DNA from: Watersipora subatra
Lineage: Eukaryota; Bryozoa; Gymnolaemata; Cheilostomatida; Watersiporidae
Direction of reading: 5' to 3'
DNA: 64,000 bases
NCBI RefSeq assembly: GCF_963576615.1
Contig: NC_088717.1
Span: forward strand, 13,274,108 to 13,338,107
The notes below the pieces were generated by a model. That model was not told the DNA's origin, made no database searches, and was given only the letters and a program-made list of their open reading frames with translations. This document shows, in pieces, positions 11,894-24,880 of this stretch. The stretch's first letter is position 1. Each line of letters begins with the position of its first letter. Made by a program: the position numbers and the translations under genes.

Positions 11894-11899
11894 TTTATT
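11894..11899 (-). promoter_or_regulatory. Polyadenylation signal AATAAA of the sulfotransferase gene
   Basis: AATAAA on the minus strand lies 126 bases beyond the TGA stop, a normal distance for the 3' end of an animal mRNA. Confidence 0.55.
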
Positions 11900-12024
11900 A
11901 CTCATGCGATGTCGGATATTCAGAAGTAATATAAAAATGACTCAGCTCTTATCCTCGACAGTCCATACAAATATGTACACTAACCAAGGAATCTATTTGC
12001 ATAGATACATCAAATTTCACTTGA

Positions 12025-15000
12025 TCACAAAAATGCAATTTTCATATCCTGCATTTCCTCCATTTCTTCCTTGATCCATTGATCCATCAGCTCACTCTGT
12101 TCGACAGTGAACTCAGCCTTCCACCCACCAGATGCGCCTATAATTATTAAATATCATACTATCATCACTGATGAATATCTGTCAGAGCTTTTGATCGCTT
12201 ACCACCATACTGAAGCTCTGAGCGAGATAACAAATCTGGTACCGCTTAAGCTGCAATTCAGCACTGAGACACCAAATTATCAAGTACAGTGACACCCTGA
12301 AGGGTAAATGATTTTGATCCGCTCTAGGGTTGGCATACTATGGTGAAAAAATCATATGTAGGGGTATAGAAACCATAGTAATTATATAATGCAAACATCC
12401 CCTGGTAAAAATCATCAAAATTTTATATAAGTACTGCACATATTACAAATTAGTATGTTAACCTTAGTAACTATAGTTACCTATAGTAACTTTATTGCAT
12501 TTAGTGTATTTATTGGTTAGGATCTGAGTTTAAAATGTAACGTTGCAAAGTGCTGTGTAGTGCGTATCATAGAGTGCTCACACTTTCAAGACAGTGGTAT
12601 AGCATAAACTTACAAATCTTTTTAAATAGGTTTAGCTTACTATAAACAAACTTGAAGCTAAGTTTTAGTATGTATTTTATCTATTTTACTAAATTTCAAC
12701 TTTTCTCACTAAAACTTTATCACCTATAAGTTTCCGGCTTCATTTTAATATAATTTTAGCCGGTTTCATTAAAACTTTTTTCAACCTAATTAGGCAAGAA
12801 TGCCCGAATGATGCCATTTTCAAATGAAATGGATTTCGGTTAGAAGGCTATGAGAAGTTGTCTGACCACTGAATCCGTTTGAAGGGATCGCAACTCCAAT
12901 TTTGCGCCCAGTTTTAAAGGAAAATATTACCATTTTACGCAAGAGACTTGCTGATCTGAGAGAAATCGGTCATCGTGTCTCCTTCAGGCATTGTGAAAAT
13001 ATTTTCAGCAAACAGCATTGCAGCGTCTTTATTATTTTGATGTGCGCAATAAGCACACACACTGTCAAATTTGATACCCGACAAAAGTTTTATTGAGTTC
13101 TTATGGCGAAATAAGATTTATATGGTGAAGTGAAAAAAATCATCATGTTCCACTTCGAAAGGTGAAAAAATCAGATATCAGAGTAATTGTATCCTGAGGG
13201 TGCACTGTAATACGAAAAACAACTCTTACCATATGTAACATTGTATCAGAAACTCAAGCAGAATTCTAGTTTTCACCTAAACCAAATTACATAGTCAGAA
13301 CATTTGCATTAGCAAAGCATTAGAATCTGAACTAATTTTAGCTGAAATAGAACATATTTTCCAAAATATTTATTGTAGATGTTACCAGATGTCCAGATTA
13401 ACCTTCTAACCAAATAGCTACTGTATTATTTCCGTATTAACTAGATTAATCAAGTTAAATTAAGCTGCTGCTATGATGTTCACAAATTTACCATGTTCAA
13501 TTCAACTACATCGATAAAATTGCCAATTACGCTAAAAAAACTCTTTCAAAATTAATTCGACATTTATTTGAATCAGCATCTGCAGGATAATACAGTGCAT
13601 ATTGTCAAAATATTTTAGAATAACGGGATGAAATTGACTTCTGCTCGCTTTTATCTATTAATTACTATCTGCCTGTTTGCTTTTCACAAATATTATTACC
13701 TTAAACTAATGTAAAGTAACTTATGTTTAGGTGATATGATGTTAATAGTCTGCTGTGACGTTTAAAGATTAGAATACGTTTAAGTTTAGATAGAGCTAAA
13801 GCTGAATGCAAACTGTGAATGTGCAAACGGAAATCAGCATGATTGAGGTAACAGTAAACTATCACACAAAATAGCAAATGTAAATAATATAAAAATATAA
13901 AAAACAAAAGCAGACAAAATAAAGAGGACTGAAAAATGTGGTGCTGCAAGCACATATCAGATGAGTTACATTAGGAAAGGTAATTATCATAGCAGTGTAA
14001 ATGAATGAAAATGAATACATCCGTCGATTAGAGGAAAGACAATAAAGCTTGTCTTCATTTATTTATTTGTAGACTGCAAGTGATACACATATTGCATAAG
14101 CTCAACTATTCTTGCAAAAACAGAAAGAAGATTACAGTTTGGGAATATTAGCAAGTTTTGTGAAAATGCTTGGGACTTACTGAAAGTACAGTAAGAATTT
14201 ATAGCAGTCCTACCAAACAGATTATGGTCACCATTAATGCTTTAATTTAGATCTCCTGCAAAGATGTTATCTCTGTGTGCGAACACACATTTCTGTGTAA
14301 AGAGTTGATTCAAATATTCATAAAAACGATATAGCCCTGAATAAAGATACCTTTGCGATAAAAGGGTCGACTGGTTAGTGGATTGCTTTGTCTGGTCTGA
14401 AATGTGTTCTCCGCGACAACTGCCTCCACTTGGACCTCAGAGAGTTCCACTTCAAGAAATTTTGAAATGCGCCTAACCACACCCTCTAAGTCCTGCAATT
14501 ATAATATTACTACTGCTTATTCTCCTATTACAATGGAGTCCATCCTCACATTTAATGGAAATCAGTAAAAAGAAATTCCATGAAAATTTATCAGCACTTC
14601 TGTTTGATAGAATACTATTGTCAAATGCTCCAACACAAATATGAGGAATGCTTCTAAACATTTCTTACAGGCAAATACCACAAATGCTTAATGATGGTAA
14701 GTTGTATATGCAGACTTAGAGGCATTCAATTGACTGACATCCAATGTTCGAGTCATTCAAAGTCATTTTACATTATATCATTCGCCTATTAAATGATGTC
14801 ATTTTCACACCCCTTCCTATATATTTTAAATAAAAAATGATACACCGATGGTTTAAAACTCTTCAAGGTCAGGAAATAATTGATACTTACATTTTTTAGC
14901 TCCTCAAACTCTATGCATAAGACATTCGGTTCGTTAACGTAATCATACCATTTCTTCATGTGGGAAAAGTAACTCCCATATAGAACTAAAAAGTAGAAAT

Positions 15001-18000
15001 ATACATAGATCCAATAATTGTATTCAAGACACAATGAAACTCGTACTCAAAGCCAACTCGTACTCAAAGCCAAATGCTCGTGCATCGTGTCAAGTGGAAA
15101 ATCATGTCAGGTTATTACACGAGTAGTAAGATTAACAGATCAAGCTGATTATCACTAGTGCTGTGCGATATGACACCACATGCCAAAACAATATATCGGC
15201 CCTGTGAGCTATCTATATCGGTCAGTATCAAAACTTTGGAGCTATGCTCTCTCGATATAGATTATTGTGCCGTTTCACCAAAAAACAGAAATACAAGGGC
15301 GATAATTGTGTATAAATATATGAATATCGTGCTGTGCAGATATTGAGTCACGAAGGCCGGCGATAACTGATGTTGGTTTTGCCAATTAAACACAGATATT
15401 TATGTCTTCACATGATATCGAAAACGTGGATATACCCGATTACAGAATCGACCTACAAAATGCCCAAAATGAAATCGCCCCCATAAAATCGACGCCTATC
15501 GTGCAATATCGTTTCATCGTGCAATATCGTTTCATCTTGGATTCGTGCAGCACTAATTATCACCTAAGAATATGGTTTCAAATCACTGAAGCTAGATTTT
15601 AGGCTGGCGTCAGATAGCAGCCAAGGTTTTGGTTTGATGGCTAATATCAACACTAATTGTCTGGTTGATGTACCACATAAATTATACTACTTCAAATGTT
15701 GGTGACTAGTCCAAACATTAGCTGTCCACATTACGTCATAGACATGTATCAACCGTAATTCTCAAGTATCAACCTAAATGGACAGAGTGGTATTAAATAT
15801 CAACATTAGTTGGCATCAGACATCAATATCAATTGTGATGGTTGTGTTAAAGATTAATGCTAGCTGTCGAGATTGACTCCCAATCAACAACAGTTATCTG
15901 GTTGGCATGTATTATCAAAATATCTACAAAGTATCTGTCCTACTGCATAAGTGATTGTGAATCGATATACAGGTTGGAACAGGGGTACAACCAAAATATT
16001 ACATGTTAAAAGAGAACATTCATGATGCTGAATTATGACTGTAGCGCAACAACCGTATTTAGCATCAACACGATGCAATGTGACTTCATTACTTCATGAT
16101 GTTGCTTGACAAAAAGCTAAAATGTGACCTCCTGTAAGCTATCAATTTGTTTGCTTTCAAGTTCTCTACACTCTACATGTAGGGTGTATGGCTATGATGC
16201 AAGCATATGCTATTTGGATTATAATTGCATTCATGATAGAATACAATGTACTCACTAACCTACTTGTAATGTAGGTTAGTGAATACATTGTGTATTCTAG
16301 TAGGTTTCAATAGTAGGTAGAAAGGTTTCACTAGTAGAAGAAGAATGCATACCTTTCAATTTATCATTTAAGCCCTTGTTTTAAATCTTTGTAAATAAAT
16401 TTTTAGATACTGACTGCCTGGGGCGTAATACATTTGTTCGGTAATACTAAAAATGTCCCTATTGGCATTGTCAGAGAGCCATCCTCCCACTAATATAGAG
16501 TGATTATCTTTTGAATCGATGTAACGCATGTGGAAGATAACTTCAAATTTTAAGGTGCTGCAGGATTTAATGATAATATTTTCTTAATATGCTAGAGTGG
16601 CTCACGACGAAACATTCCACTAACTATCCAGTTATAGATTGAAAGCATTCCAGATCAAGTGTTCTGCTAAATATATGGTCTTGTACACAAACCATTTCCT
16701 TCTATAAACCAGTGGAGAAAGTCAGCCCAAGGAGTTGACCGTAGCATGTAACTCATATTCTTGTAATAGTGAAACGCACTGCAGGCAACATCTTTGGGAT
16801 TTCTCCGGCAGTATATTACCTAAAACCAAACTAACCAATAACTTACAGCCAGACTCGAAAATGTCTTTAAAACCTAGTTAAACTATAGGATATCATTAAC
16901 ACTAACAACCAAATTATACTTGCAACGGACAGATTTTTACTTATTTTCATTATGTCAACAAATGCAAAAAACACAATTACATTTCTTCAGAAGTGTTCGC
17001 TTTGGGAGATTTGTCTGAAGCACATTCCATACATAAACGTTCTTTTTTGTTCCCTCTACAACAGATGACTAAAACAAACTGAGGGTAATTTCTAAAATCA
17101 GGTTGGTGAAAAGAGGCGCAATCAAATATCGGTAATGTGTGAAAATCAAGTTTGGTTCAACTCGGGTAAATGTAATGTTACCTTGATGCCATCTCGAGAC
17201 ACTTGTGGGGGTAGTGAAGAATATGGAATATGGGTGCAAAGTATTCTTGGACTTTTTCTTGAGTCAAGATAATCCAATCTTCCTTCACCTTCTTTGCTAA
17301 AACCCCCTAAAAAGCATTTGTGGTGAGCCTTATTCACCAATATTTCAGCAAACGTGTAATGGCTCGACTTAATAACCGCTAAAACTTGAATGATACAAGC
17401 GAATGCATATCATGGTATTTGAATCAAGTTTTATAAATAATTAGTCCATACATACAAACTTCCTTCTTATAAAACATCTAAAAAACTCTAATAATCCCAG
17501 TACAGTGCACCCTCGAGATACAATTACCCTGATATACGATTTTTTCACCTTACGAAGTCAAACATTGCGATATCTTCACCTCGCTATACAAATTTTATTT
17601 CGTATATGTATTTCACCATACGAATTCGAAAAAAGTTTCGCCCGAGTTAAAAGTTGGTACACATATTATGATTTTGCGTTTTATTGCAGACCATTACCGG
17701 TAAAATACACTAAATACAATACAGTTACTGTAGGTAACTATAATTGCTAAAGTTAACCTACTATTTTGTTGCTAGCTTTCAATATGTACACATTTTTATA
17801 AAATTTTGACGATTTTTAACAGGGAATGTTTGCATTGTATAATTGCAATGGTTTCTAAACCCCTACATACAAATTTTTCACCATACAATGCTAACCATGG
17901 AACAGATCAACATCGTATCTCGAGGGGGCACTGTATTTTAGATCATGTCCTCGACACGAGTGGCATTTTAAAATAAGCTGGTACAACACGATACCCAAAA

Positions 18001-21000
18001 CATAAGTTACTTTATAAATAAGTCAAATAATACATAAACACAGGCAGTAACATGTCAAAATAGAATCAAGATGTCAACAGGGCTATTAGAAACAAGCAAA
18101 AGTGTTTATTTAGACTGTTGTAAATCAGCAGGTCTTGTTGTTTAGGAAAAAACTTGTATAACTAATTTAGTGTCAACCCGTTCATGTAGATTTTTAGAAT
18201 AGTTTCATATGCTATAAACAGTTCGAATTTATCTTAGGTGTGTCATATTCTTAATAGAAAAATGAGTAATTATTTGAGTTATATTTTATTCATAATTTGC
18301 GACAGCATAAATCAATAGTTACCGTGACACCATCAACAGGGCTATGAAAAATGTTTAAATTAAAAAGATATATATTCTAAAAATGTTAATACTTGGTAAA
18401 GGACAAATTTATAATAAGTGAAATATATATCGATACATAAAATATTTATTATCTAATTATTATTTATTTATTATATAATTATTTATTACACAATATGTCA
18501 CATATTTATGGGTGATTGTGTTGTTTTCGAGATCGATATTAAAATCCTGTAAAAAAGCTTTCATGACTTTGAAAGTTAGTGGACCAATCTTGATTTTGAG
18601 TACAAAATCGGAATCAGCATGTCTGATTTACCAAAAAATATGATAAGAGTTGTATGTGACAGTTATGGTTTAAAGCTAAGCAGTATGTATTTTCAACTAT
18701 TTTGCTGAATTTCAACTTTTTATCACTAAAATTTTATCCCTTATCAGTTTTACTCTTCGCTTTCACAATAATTTTTAGCGGGCCTGTTTAAAACTTTTCT
18801 CAACCTAATTTGGCAAGAAAGCCCGAACGATGCTGTTCTTGTAATGTAGGGGATTTTTGTTAACAGGTTAAGAGAAGTTGTTCAACCTTCTGTTTGAAGA
18901 AATCACAACTCCGACTTTGTTTTTAGTTCTAAAGATTGACTCGCAACAAAATTTACATGGGTTATTTGGTATCAAATCTTACTCTGCTGTGTTGTAAGTT
19001 CAAAATATGTGGAGATGTGATTACAAGCTCTCAAAAGCTCAATAACAAACAATTAAAAAAATGGCTGTAGGTTGGAATCCCTTTATTTTGATATTTCACC
19101 CTTTATTTCAACGTGACGTGGTTATGGTGACAAGTGATGTTATCCCGTAAAATGAAAGGCCAATAAAAGGCTCAATATAACACTTTCCATAGTACTAGTT
19201 TATGACAAACACTTCGGGGTCTACCGAGAAGCCCTTATCAAATATAGATCCTCGCTACTTTACAGTTTCGTTTCAGCTTGGTCTAATCATCTAGTCGTAA
19301 TCTGATCATGTGACCCATATTTTCCGTCGAATGGCACAAACAACTTCACCATCACAGGTGACCAACAGACTCTTCATAATCATCAGAGAAGGATATGTAC
19401 CTTTTCGAGCTGAGGTTAAAAAATTAAACTAGTTTTTAAGATAGGTTTTGAGATATCAGCGCTCAAAGTGACAGCATCACAATGATAATGAAATAGACGA
19501 GTAAGGACATTAAACATGGTTTTATTGAATGCGTGAAGTTTATTTGAGAAAATATTTTGAGGAATGAGGTTGCATGAAAGTGTAAACAGAAGCACATCGT
19601 GTTCAACTACATCAAGTTTGAGCCAATTTGTAAAGGGATTCCAACCTACAGCGTTTTCGTGATATCTGCGATTAACTATTCGTTTTTGAGCTTTTAAGAG
19701 CTTGTAATCACATTTACACATATTTTGCACCTACAGCACAGCAGAGTAAAACATGGTGAACTTTTGATACAAAATAACGGTAATGTGAATTTTGTTGCAA
19801 GTCAACTTTTAAAGGAAAAGTATCATCATTTTACACCCGAGAATTGTTGAAATGAGAAAAATTCGTCATCATGTATCTTTCAGGCGTTGTGAAAATAGTT
19901 TTGGCAAATATCATTTTGGTGTTTTTGTTATTTTGACGTAAGTAATAAGCACACCGACAGCCTAATTTGAACTCAGGCAAAAACTTTGTTGAATTCATAT
20001 AGTAAAAAAAATTCTTATGGTGAGGTGAAAAAATCATCATGTTCCACTCCGTAAAGTGAAAAAATTGTATATCAGGGTAATAGTATCCTGAGGGTGTGCC
20101 ATATTACCAGAAGAATAATTTGAGTTGTGATAAGGTTACCTTTGCATTCACTTGGCAGACATTTTCTCATATATCTGCTCTGAGCTACACCGATGCGATT
20201 TCAATGGTTAAAATGAAGCAGTGTTTTAGTATGATTAATACTGGCAGTGAAACTGAGTCAGACACAGTTTACCTTGTTTAACCACAGCCTGCCTAATCTA
20301 TGAGTCTATGTCTATGCCTGTCTATGAGTCACTATCTATGGTTGTTGCCATTTATATGGCATTTGTTTCTATGGCTAAACTGCACACTGCGTGTGACATG
20401 AGTTCAGCAGAGTTTTGTTTGAAGAGCAAATTAGACAGAAGCAGTTGCTGGACACCAAAAACAGTAGAAAATGCTGGTGTTTTTATAAGTACAAAATGAG
20501 TACCGCACCAGCTCAAGGATGACTCCTATTACTTATTATCGTATCCTAATCCTAATTAGGATACGATAGGTCATGCTAAGGACAAGTGCTTTGCTTGTGA
20601 GTCATACAGATCTGTAAAACAAAAAGAAGAAAAAATATCCTCTCATTATATATATATATAGGACTTTTACTATATACCTTATACTTTGTTACTTTTCAGG
20701 ATTAAAATTAACTCTTTCACTACCAAATTAATTTCTTTACAGGAATAATAATTATTTATTCAGTAAAACCTAGTAATTGACAAGGAAACGTATAAAATGT
20801 CATAACTTTTGTACCACATGGTCTATAAAAAATATTTTGATACCAAATTAGTCAGCATGAAATTTTGCATCAGCTGACGCCATATAATATGCCAAAAATG
20901 TGTTAAAAATGAGCTCCGACCCTTTTGGTGGCCATTTTCACTACGATCGTAAGCATGTCCAAATCAGATGAGTTATAAATCTTATTACAGCTTGGGGTAT

Positions 21001-22334
21001 TATTATCATTATTATCATTATTAAATATAAAAACAACAACTCTCAGTAGTATTATCATTCAAGAATAATCAGCTTAAGTCCATAGAGCTAAAATTAGTGA
21101 AACCTTCACAGTTCTAACGCGTCTGACGCAAATGGTCGTTGCTAAAAAACTTGCGATAAAAATAGTTTTTGTAAAACAAAACTATGCTCACGATGGGTTG
21201 TAAATATATTTTCTATTTGTTCAAAACATGCAGAAAATTGTATTCTTTTGTTTAAGTACAGATGCAATAGGCTAATTAATTAACTAGTTTTTAATAAAAA
21301 AAAACTTTTTGTATGAATTGAAGTTAAAATAGTAAAAACGTTTGTACGGATGTTTTGGCCATACGGAAATGCTTCGCTGAGCCGTATTACACGGCTAGTG
21401 ATAACGAAAAAGTTAAGCAAACACTTTGCACAGTTAAGCATATGAGTTTTACGGACAGCCTGTCAAATAGAGAATGGCGCATGACATCATACCAAACAAA
21501 TAAAAAGATTACCTTCTAAAAATCGCAGAACAGCCGATGACCGGCAATTCAGAAACTCCTTGCTAGCTTTGACACCCATTCCCTCATAAAATTGTTGGAA
21601 AATCGAATCTAACAAGCCCATGGTGAAGAGAGTACCTACAAAAACAATAGAAACATGGCTCTCCTGCCAACAGCTTGACAATATAACAACAATACCACCC
21701 ATACAAATAAATCAGAAATAATGGCTCTATCAACTGCTTGATGATAGAATAAGAATACGAACTGAAGAGGTAGTGCATTTGTATTTACATAAAATAGAAG
21801 ATTGACTGTCATATAAAACTATTCATAAGCAGCTAGACATATGAAGCTACTTTACACTAAACGATACAATTCCAGTAAAAGCTCTTATAACTTAACTCTT
21901 AACCTTTTAGATTTTAACAAATTATGTGCACATTTTGCTTCGTATTACATAAAAAATTCCTTACAATGTAATGTGTCAAGTCAGTGAAAGTTCTGAAATC
22001 CGAACTGAATAATGGGGGTACCACAGTTAGCCTTGAACATAGAATTTTTGTTATTGCTACGCTTAGAATAAAATGACGTAAAGAATTATCTCTAGTATAT
22101 ACATATATACTAGTACTAGTAGCTAGCCTATGCTCTCCATGTATGGTTATGTTCATGGTTACCTGATTTGGGATACGTAGAAATTATCACATCATCTCGT
22201 CTGAATTTGTTAAATTTGAGCTCTAACTCAAGGCCCTCATAGTCATGGGTAAAGCCACAGCGCAAAACACCATTATGAATAAATGGGCGCACAATTCCAA
22301 ACTTGACTTCTTCAATTCCTATAAAGGTCAGCAT
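12025..22334 (-). CDS. Cytosolic sulfotransferase (SULT family), 7 exons
   Basis: Transfers sulfate from PAPS to hydroxyl or amine groups of small molecules in the cytosol. Coding exons: 22334-22163, 21635-21513, 17306-17182, 16819-16693, 14985-14891, 14492-14351 and 12137-12025. All junctions are GT/AG and all phases agree. The sum is 897 nt, 298 residues plus TGA, the usual SULT length. The 5' PAPS loop TYPKSGT is split by the first intron. SPRILCTHIP carries the catalytic histidine, RNPKDVACSAFHYY is the 3'-phosphate site, YGSYFSHMKKW follows, and the RKG...GWKAEFT end completes cofactor binding. The lysine normally found in KTHLP is cysteine here. The ATG at 22334 is chosen because it gives family length; an acceptor-like site at 22319 leaves a further 5' exon possible. 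Substrate cannot be told. Confidence 0.9.
12287..13207. mobile_element. Pogo/Tigger-like non-autonomous element, TA target
   Basis: Begins CAGTGACACCC and ends GGGTGCACTG, each next to TA (12285-12286, 13208-13209). It is 921 bp and lies in the last sulfotransferase intron. Its interior TTTTAAAGG at about 12914 is the intact version of the site where a second family member near 18.9 kb received another transposon. Related copies are at 17503, about 18.65 kb, 54078, 57053 and about 59.2 kb. Confidence 0.75.
15156..15555. mobile_element. Short hAT-like element in sulfotransferase intron
   Basis: A 400-bp element beginning TAGTGCTGTGCGATATG and ending CGTGCAGCACTA, with an exact 8-bp target duplication ATTATCAC at 15148-15155 and 15556-15563. 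The interior is rich in CGATAT words and has no transposase. Confidence 0.85.
16239..16297. repeat. 59-nt near-perfect hairpin in sulfotransferase intron
   Basis: The left arm opens GAATACAATGTACTCACT and the right arm, reversed, matches it with one 2-nt bulge and one mismatch. About 25 bp pair around a loop of 7 bases. The size fits a small hairpin RNA precursor or a tiny terminal-repeat relic. Confidence 0.6.
17503..17933. mobile_element. Pogo/Tigger-like MITE, 431 bp
   Basis: Begins CAGTGCACCCTCGAGATAC, ends GTATCTCGAGGGGGCACTG, and is flanked by TA on both sides. It is a clean internally deleted copy with about 20-bp inverted termini in the second sulfotransferase intron. Confidence 0.85.
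18650..20102. mobile_element. Pogo/Tigger-like element split by a nested TTAA element
   Basis: Flanks 18650-18928 and 19813-20102 align with consecutive parts of the related copy at 12287-13207, and the right end keeps the CCTGAGGGTG terminus. The element inserted at 18933-19808 interrupts it. The left terminus is not clear. Confidence 0.65.
18933..19808. mobile_element. Kolobok-like non-autonomous element, 876 bp (nested)
   Basis: The termini AGATTGACTCGCAAC and GTTGCAAGTCAACTT match the ends of the 4.06-kb element at 35763-39825. The flanking TTAA is intact on the right and CTAA on the left. The target was a TTAA inside a pogo-like element; the unoccupied version is present in the sister copy near 12914. 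Confidence 0.85.
20546..20567. repeat. Short palindrome ATCGTATCCTAA/TTAGGATACGAT
   Basis: A short palindrome centred at about 20552, directly abutting the duplicated integrase fragment. It may mark the joint of a rearrangement. Confidence 0.6.
20568..20647 (+). repeat. 80-bp exact copy of a Ty3/Gypsy integrase segment
   Basis: Identical over 80 bases to 25740-25819, in the same orientation. It encodes HAKDKCFACESYRSV, the zinc-binding part of a retroviral-type integrase, with no other retroelement sequence around it. It is bounded by a palindrome on the left and a TA tract on the right, inside the second sulfotransferase intron. Confidence 0.9.
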
Positions 22335-22384
22335 AAAACAATGTTGGGGGCACCGAGTCAAAATAAAGGAATAATTACAATAAT

Positions 22385-22442
22385 GCAGGGTAATATAGTG
22401 CACCCTGGGTAATATAGTGCACCCTGGGTAATATAGTGCACC
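22385..22442. repeat. Short tandem repeat, 20-bp unit
   Basis: About 2.8 copies of a unit containing GGGTAATATAGTGCACCCT, just upstream of the sulfotransferase start codon. It could form part of the promoter or 5' leader, but nothing shows this directly. Confidence 0.8.
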
Positions 22443-23939
22443 TGTTTAGTGATGAGACTTTTTGGCACAGCTGTACTTTAAACAATTTTGTTACTTTCGA
22501 AAAAGATAAAGACTATTTTTGCCATCTCGTAGAGAGCGTTAAAAACTAAATGATAATGATATGGAAGGATCTTGCTTTAGACTATGGAGCAAGTAAAACA
22601 AGGTAGCTAGCCATGAACCATCTATTCTCACATAGTGGTAAGATCTTTGAGGGAACTGCCAAAGAGACAACATTCAGAGAGTTCTTGATGGTAACACAAG
22701 CGGGGGCGATTTGTGTCCACACTAGCACAAATTAAGAATAAAGCAAACTGGCTTTATCAATAACCATCAAAATACAGTTAGCCGATCAGAAAAAGAAAAA
22801 CCGATGAGAACAAAATTTACCTAGGAAGATCTTAATATGATTTATTAGATGATTGAGATAAAGATATATCTTAAGCAGCCTTTGAGCAACGGTCATCCAA
22901 GCACCCATCACTTCTCTCTGGCAACCCAAGGCAGTTATTCAGTCAGATCTATGAAATGAAACACAAAGCAATACATGCAATGGCGGAAGAAAGTGATCAA
23001 GGCATCAGGTGTGGTGTGAAATAAATCAGGGTGCCCAATACGTCTATCATGAATTGCGAACCAATTGGGAGACACGATCCAGCCGATAACTGAAATGTTA
23101 ATTTCGGGTCCGTGATCCCACTGTTTCAACACCATCAATGAAAAGCCATAATTGTCTTCCAAATAAAGTGTCTCTGTTCTGGCAAAATGTTTCCTTTTAC
23201 TGGGTTCCTTTTTTTGAGTGCCTTTTTCCTTAATCTTGACAGCCACAACAAAAGCAGGAAACATGAAGCTGATTCTGAAAATTGTCTCAGCGAAAAACTT
23301 GACTATGTATGTTCTTCTTTCACCTTACTCATTTGGTCTCATGTACTGCCCTCCCACTAGCCAATATGTATAGATTGATCGTCTATTTTTTAGCTCCGTT
23401 ACAAGTCCAATCACTTTTATCGCTTACCTTAAAAAGTGCTGCGATGCAGCCTAGGTTGATCTCATTCAGCCAACCATTCTCCATCTCTATGATATTTTAA
23501 TTCACATATAAAACAGATACTCTGATTTCTTGTTTGTGCTACGCGGCATGCAGAGTCCACTGCTACAACTTGGTAACTTGGTGTTTACTGGTAAAAGGAA
23601 TTCTTTTTCAAAATGTTGTTTTCAAACTACATTCGTTTGATTTGTCAAGCAGCCCTGGCTGCATCCGACCAGTGCAAGTCATTAGCTTTAAGTCATTATC
23701 AAAACTGTTTCCAACTGTGTGCTAAGAAAGAACAGGTACTTGAGTGTAAAATCCTGTACATAAAAATATCAGGCATGGTATACTTATAGGTTAGCTGTCA
23801 CGATGGTGACCCCAAATCTACAATGGCTGTCAGGCTGAAATGTAATTTAAAAATTGCTGCTAAATAACTGTTTTACCTCAATAGTGACTAACAATTGATG
23901 TAAAGTAAAGATTAAAATACGGATAAACATGTGTATATG
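22443..23939. other. Upstream region of the sulfotransferase gene; one unassigned open frame
   Basis: No gene is assigned. A minus-strand frame at 23264-22935 (109 codons) has protein-like composition (GPEINISVIGWIVSPNWF) but I do not recognise it and see no clear splice partners. It could be a retroelement or transposon remnant, or an upstream exon. Confidence 0.3.
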
Positions 23940-23949
23940 CTACATATAT

Positions 23950-24106
23950 AGTAGTCAGTTTTCTGTACACCTGTACATTTGATGATTTTTACCAGGGGAT
24001 GTTTTCATTATATAATTATCATGCTTTCTCCACCCTTCCATCCGATTTTTTCACCATACAATACCAACCCTGAAACGGATTAAAATCATATACTGAGAGC
24101 GCACTG
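23950..24106. mobile_element. Pogo/Tigger-like element, right-end fragment
   Basis: The segment ACCAGGGGATGTTTTCATT through GAGAGCGCACTG, followed by TA, matches the terminal part of the copies at 12287 and 17503. The left end is missing. Confidence 0.6.
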
Positions 24107-24333
24107 TATAATCATTACACATTACATGATTATGATGATTTATAATTTCTTTAGTATATCACATTAAATCCTAATTATTGTGAACACTACTAAATTTATT
24201 AATTATTATCAACGAAATTTTTGTCTATCACTCTTACAGGTACAATTTGTCTACCATTCTCACAGGCCTGATGTACTGGTATAACAATGGTTCCAAAAAC
24301 ATGGAGAGATAATAAGAAGCTTGGAAAGAGAAG

Positions 24334-24610
24334 TTGGTGCAACAACATCCACCGAGAGAGGAGAGTCAAAGTAAATGCTTCAGGATCTCAAACCAACCAT
24401 TCTTCATATTTCCGAGAATGAAAATGAAGGACCGCTTCCTAAATGGCGCTTCTCCATGTTTATATGGTGTTATCAAATCCAGTGGTTATATGAAATCAAA
24501 ATTCTTTTGTACCCCCATCTACCATTATTTGTCAAGGTTTCAGATATTCCAAGAAAAAACCAGAATTTTGCCAACTCTTTATCTGATGAAAAGAGTTGGC
24601 AAAAGAGCTC
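24334..24610 (+). pseudogene. Decayed pogo/Tigger DDE transposase fragment
   Basis: A plus-strand frame reads FFIFPRMKMKDRFLNGASP then YGVIKSSGYM. This is the FPR...H/RF..G.P.G..G...SGWM block preceding the second catalytic Asp in pogo/Tigger DDE transposases. Downstream the frame is scrambled and includes a hairpin at 24566-24604. It is a dead fragment, perhaps the source transposase for the abundant CAGTG-ended elements in this window. Confidence 0.55.
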
Positions 24611-24880
24611 TTGGTCTTCAACAGGGAGGTCGTCACAAAAAAAATGTGAAGGCGTTCCATTTATACTCACAAGAAGAATTATTAGTGAGAACACCTACAT
24701 GCACAGTCTTCTAAGTATAAAATTGGAAAACATGAAATATATTAAGCAGGCCGAGTGCTGAAATGCAAAGAAACATCTAGATGTGTCAATTTTATGAGAA
24801 ACATTAGTGGTTCTGGCACTTTTGTGTATCCAAATACTTAAAGCATACATGCTGTGTCAAAGTGAGGCTCTGTAAAAATA

